Assembly (NCBI GenBank): GCA_021200345.1
Contig: JAJQGR010000018.1
Location: 1 to 5,117, forward strand
Length of the DNA: 5,117 nucleotides
DNA from: Lachnospiraceae bacterium
GTDB lineage: Bacteria > Bacillota > Clostridia > Lachnospirales > Lachnospiraceae
Reading direction: 5' to 3'
The translations under genes and the position numbers were made by a program. Below the pieces are notes generated by a model that was not told the origin of the DNA, ran no database searches, and saw only the letters and a list, made by a program, of their open reading frames with translations. Shown here piece by piece: positions 5,007-5,117 of this stretch. How positions within the stretch are numbered: position 1 is the first letter of the stretch; every line of letters begins with the position of its first letter.

Positions 5007-5117
5007 ATAAACAATCCTCATTTTTTCATTCTATATTACGTTTCGTGAAGTTCTTTTTTTACACCTGAATTATTCACGGTTCAGCTTACGAAATCGCTGA
5101 ATCCCGTGTAGTTACAA
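4971..5117. other. Gene-free stretch at the right edge
   Basis: Together with 4809-4970 this makes about 309 bases without a supported gene. Beyond the terminator I see A+T-rich filler and one imperfect hairpin. On the minus strand all three frames have a stop by 5082: TTG-TAA at once, TAA after nine codons (ending in RDSAIS) and TGA after eleven (ending in GFSDFVS). The last nine to eleven codons of an upstream leftward gene could therefore lie at 5082-5117, but they are too short to identify. Confidence 0.4.
5075..5108. repeat. Imperfect hairpin of about 11 base pairs near the right edge
   Basis: CACGG (5075-5079) pairs with CCGTG (5104-5108), and TTCAGC (5080-5085) pairs with GCTGAA (5096-5101), with a TC bulge on one side and a 10-base loop. 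No T-run follows on either strand, so it is not a classical terminator. It could be an RNA processing or stabilising structure at the 3' end of the upstream gene, or an element end; the window stops too soon to tell. Confidence 0.45.

Noticed and set aside
4850..5068. Plus-strand open frame of 72 codons over the intergenic region
   Set aside because: It covers the duplicated promoter and the terminator, has no good ribosome binding site, and its translation is typical of A+T-rich noncoding DNA.
5082..5117. C-terminal remnant of an upstream leftward gene
   Set aside because: Two minus-strand frames stay open for only nine or eleven codons before a stop, which is too little to name or even confirm a gene, although the terminator polarity makes one likely just outside the window.
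1..5117. CRISPR arrays, tRNA or rRNA genes, phage or toxin-antitoxin modules
   Set aside because: No regularly spaced repeats, cloverleaf or rRNA sequence, or small paired genes were seen on either strand.

Overview
The window looks like chromosomal DNA from an anaerobic low-to-mid GC Firmicute, probably a gut Clostridia/Lachnospiraceae-type organism. This is an inference from the lipoprotein signal style (MKKLLAVLL...LAGC followed by a Ser/Glu/Asp-rich linker), strong AGGAGG ribosome binding sites, sigma-A type promoters and codon use; no marker gene fixes the species. All three recognisable genes are on the minus strand and are read from right to left.

Right to left: (1) 4809-5117 is a gene-free stretch with a rho-independent terminator pointing leftward (about 4965-5006, probably closing a gene beyond the right edge), an imperfect hairpin at 5075-5108, and a leftward promoter at 4866-4894. 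(2) 3051-4808 encodes a 585-residue two-domain enzyme: an N-terminal alpha/beta-hydrolase (GQSMG nucleophile elbow) fused to a C-terminal metallo-beta-lactamase-fold hydrolase (THDHFDH motif), with an odd basic and then A+T-rich-coded tail. (3) 2882-3050 holds a second leftward promoter and the 5' leader of the next gene. (4) 1208-2881 encodes a family 5 extracellular solute-binding lipoprotein. (5) 1-1158 encodes a DppB/OppB-type permease whose reading frame does not stop where such proteins normally end. It runs through a charged linker into what resembles the N terminus of a DppC/OppC permease before the window ends, so it may be a fused two-permease protein.

The most striking regulatory feature is that the promoters of the hydrolase gene and the binding-protein gene are copies of each other. 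About 91 bases align without gaps at roughly 74% identity by hand count. Both have a TTGC-type -35, a 17-base spacer and a TAAAAT -10, and both keep an interrupted dyad (CCATA, 23 bases, TATGG) that brackets the -35. This suggests one regulator switches on enzyme and importer together. A reasonable model (inference) is a small uptake-and-hydrolysis locus: the lipoprotein captures an oligopeptide-like or ester/amide-containing compound, the permease(s) import it with ATPases encoded further left, and the cytoplasmic double hydrolase degrades it. The substrate cannot be told from sequence alone.
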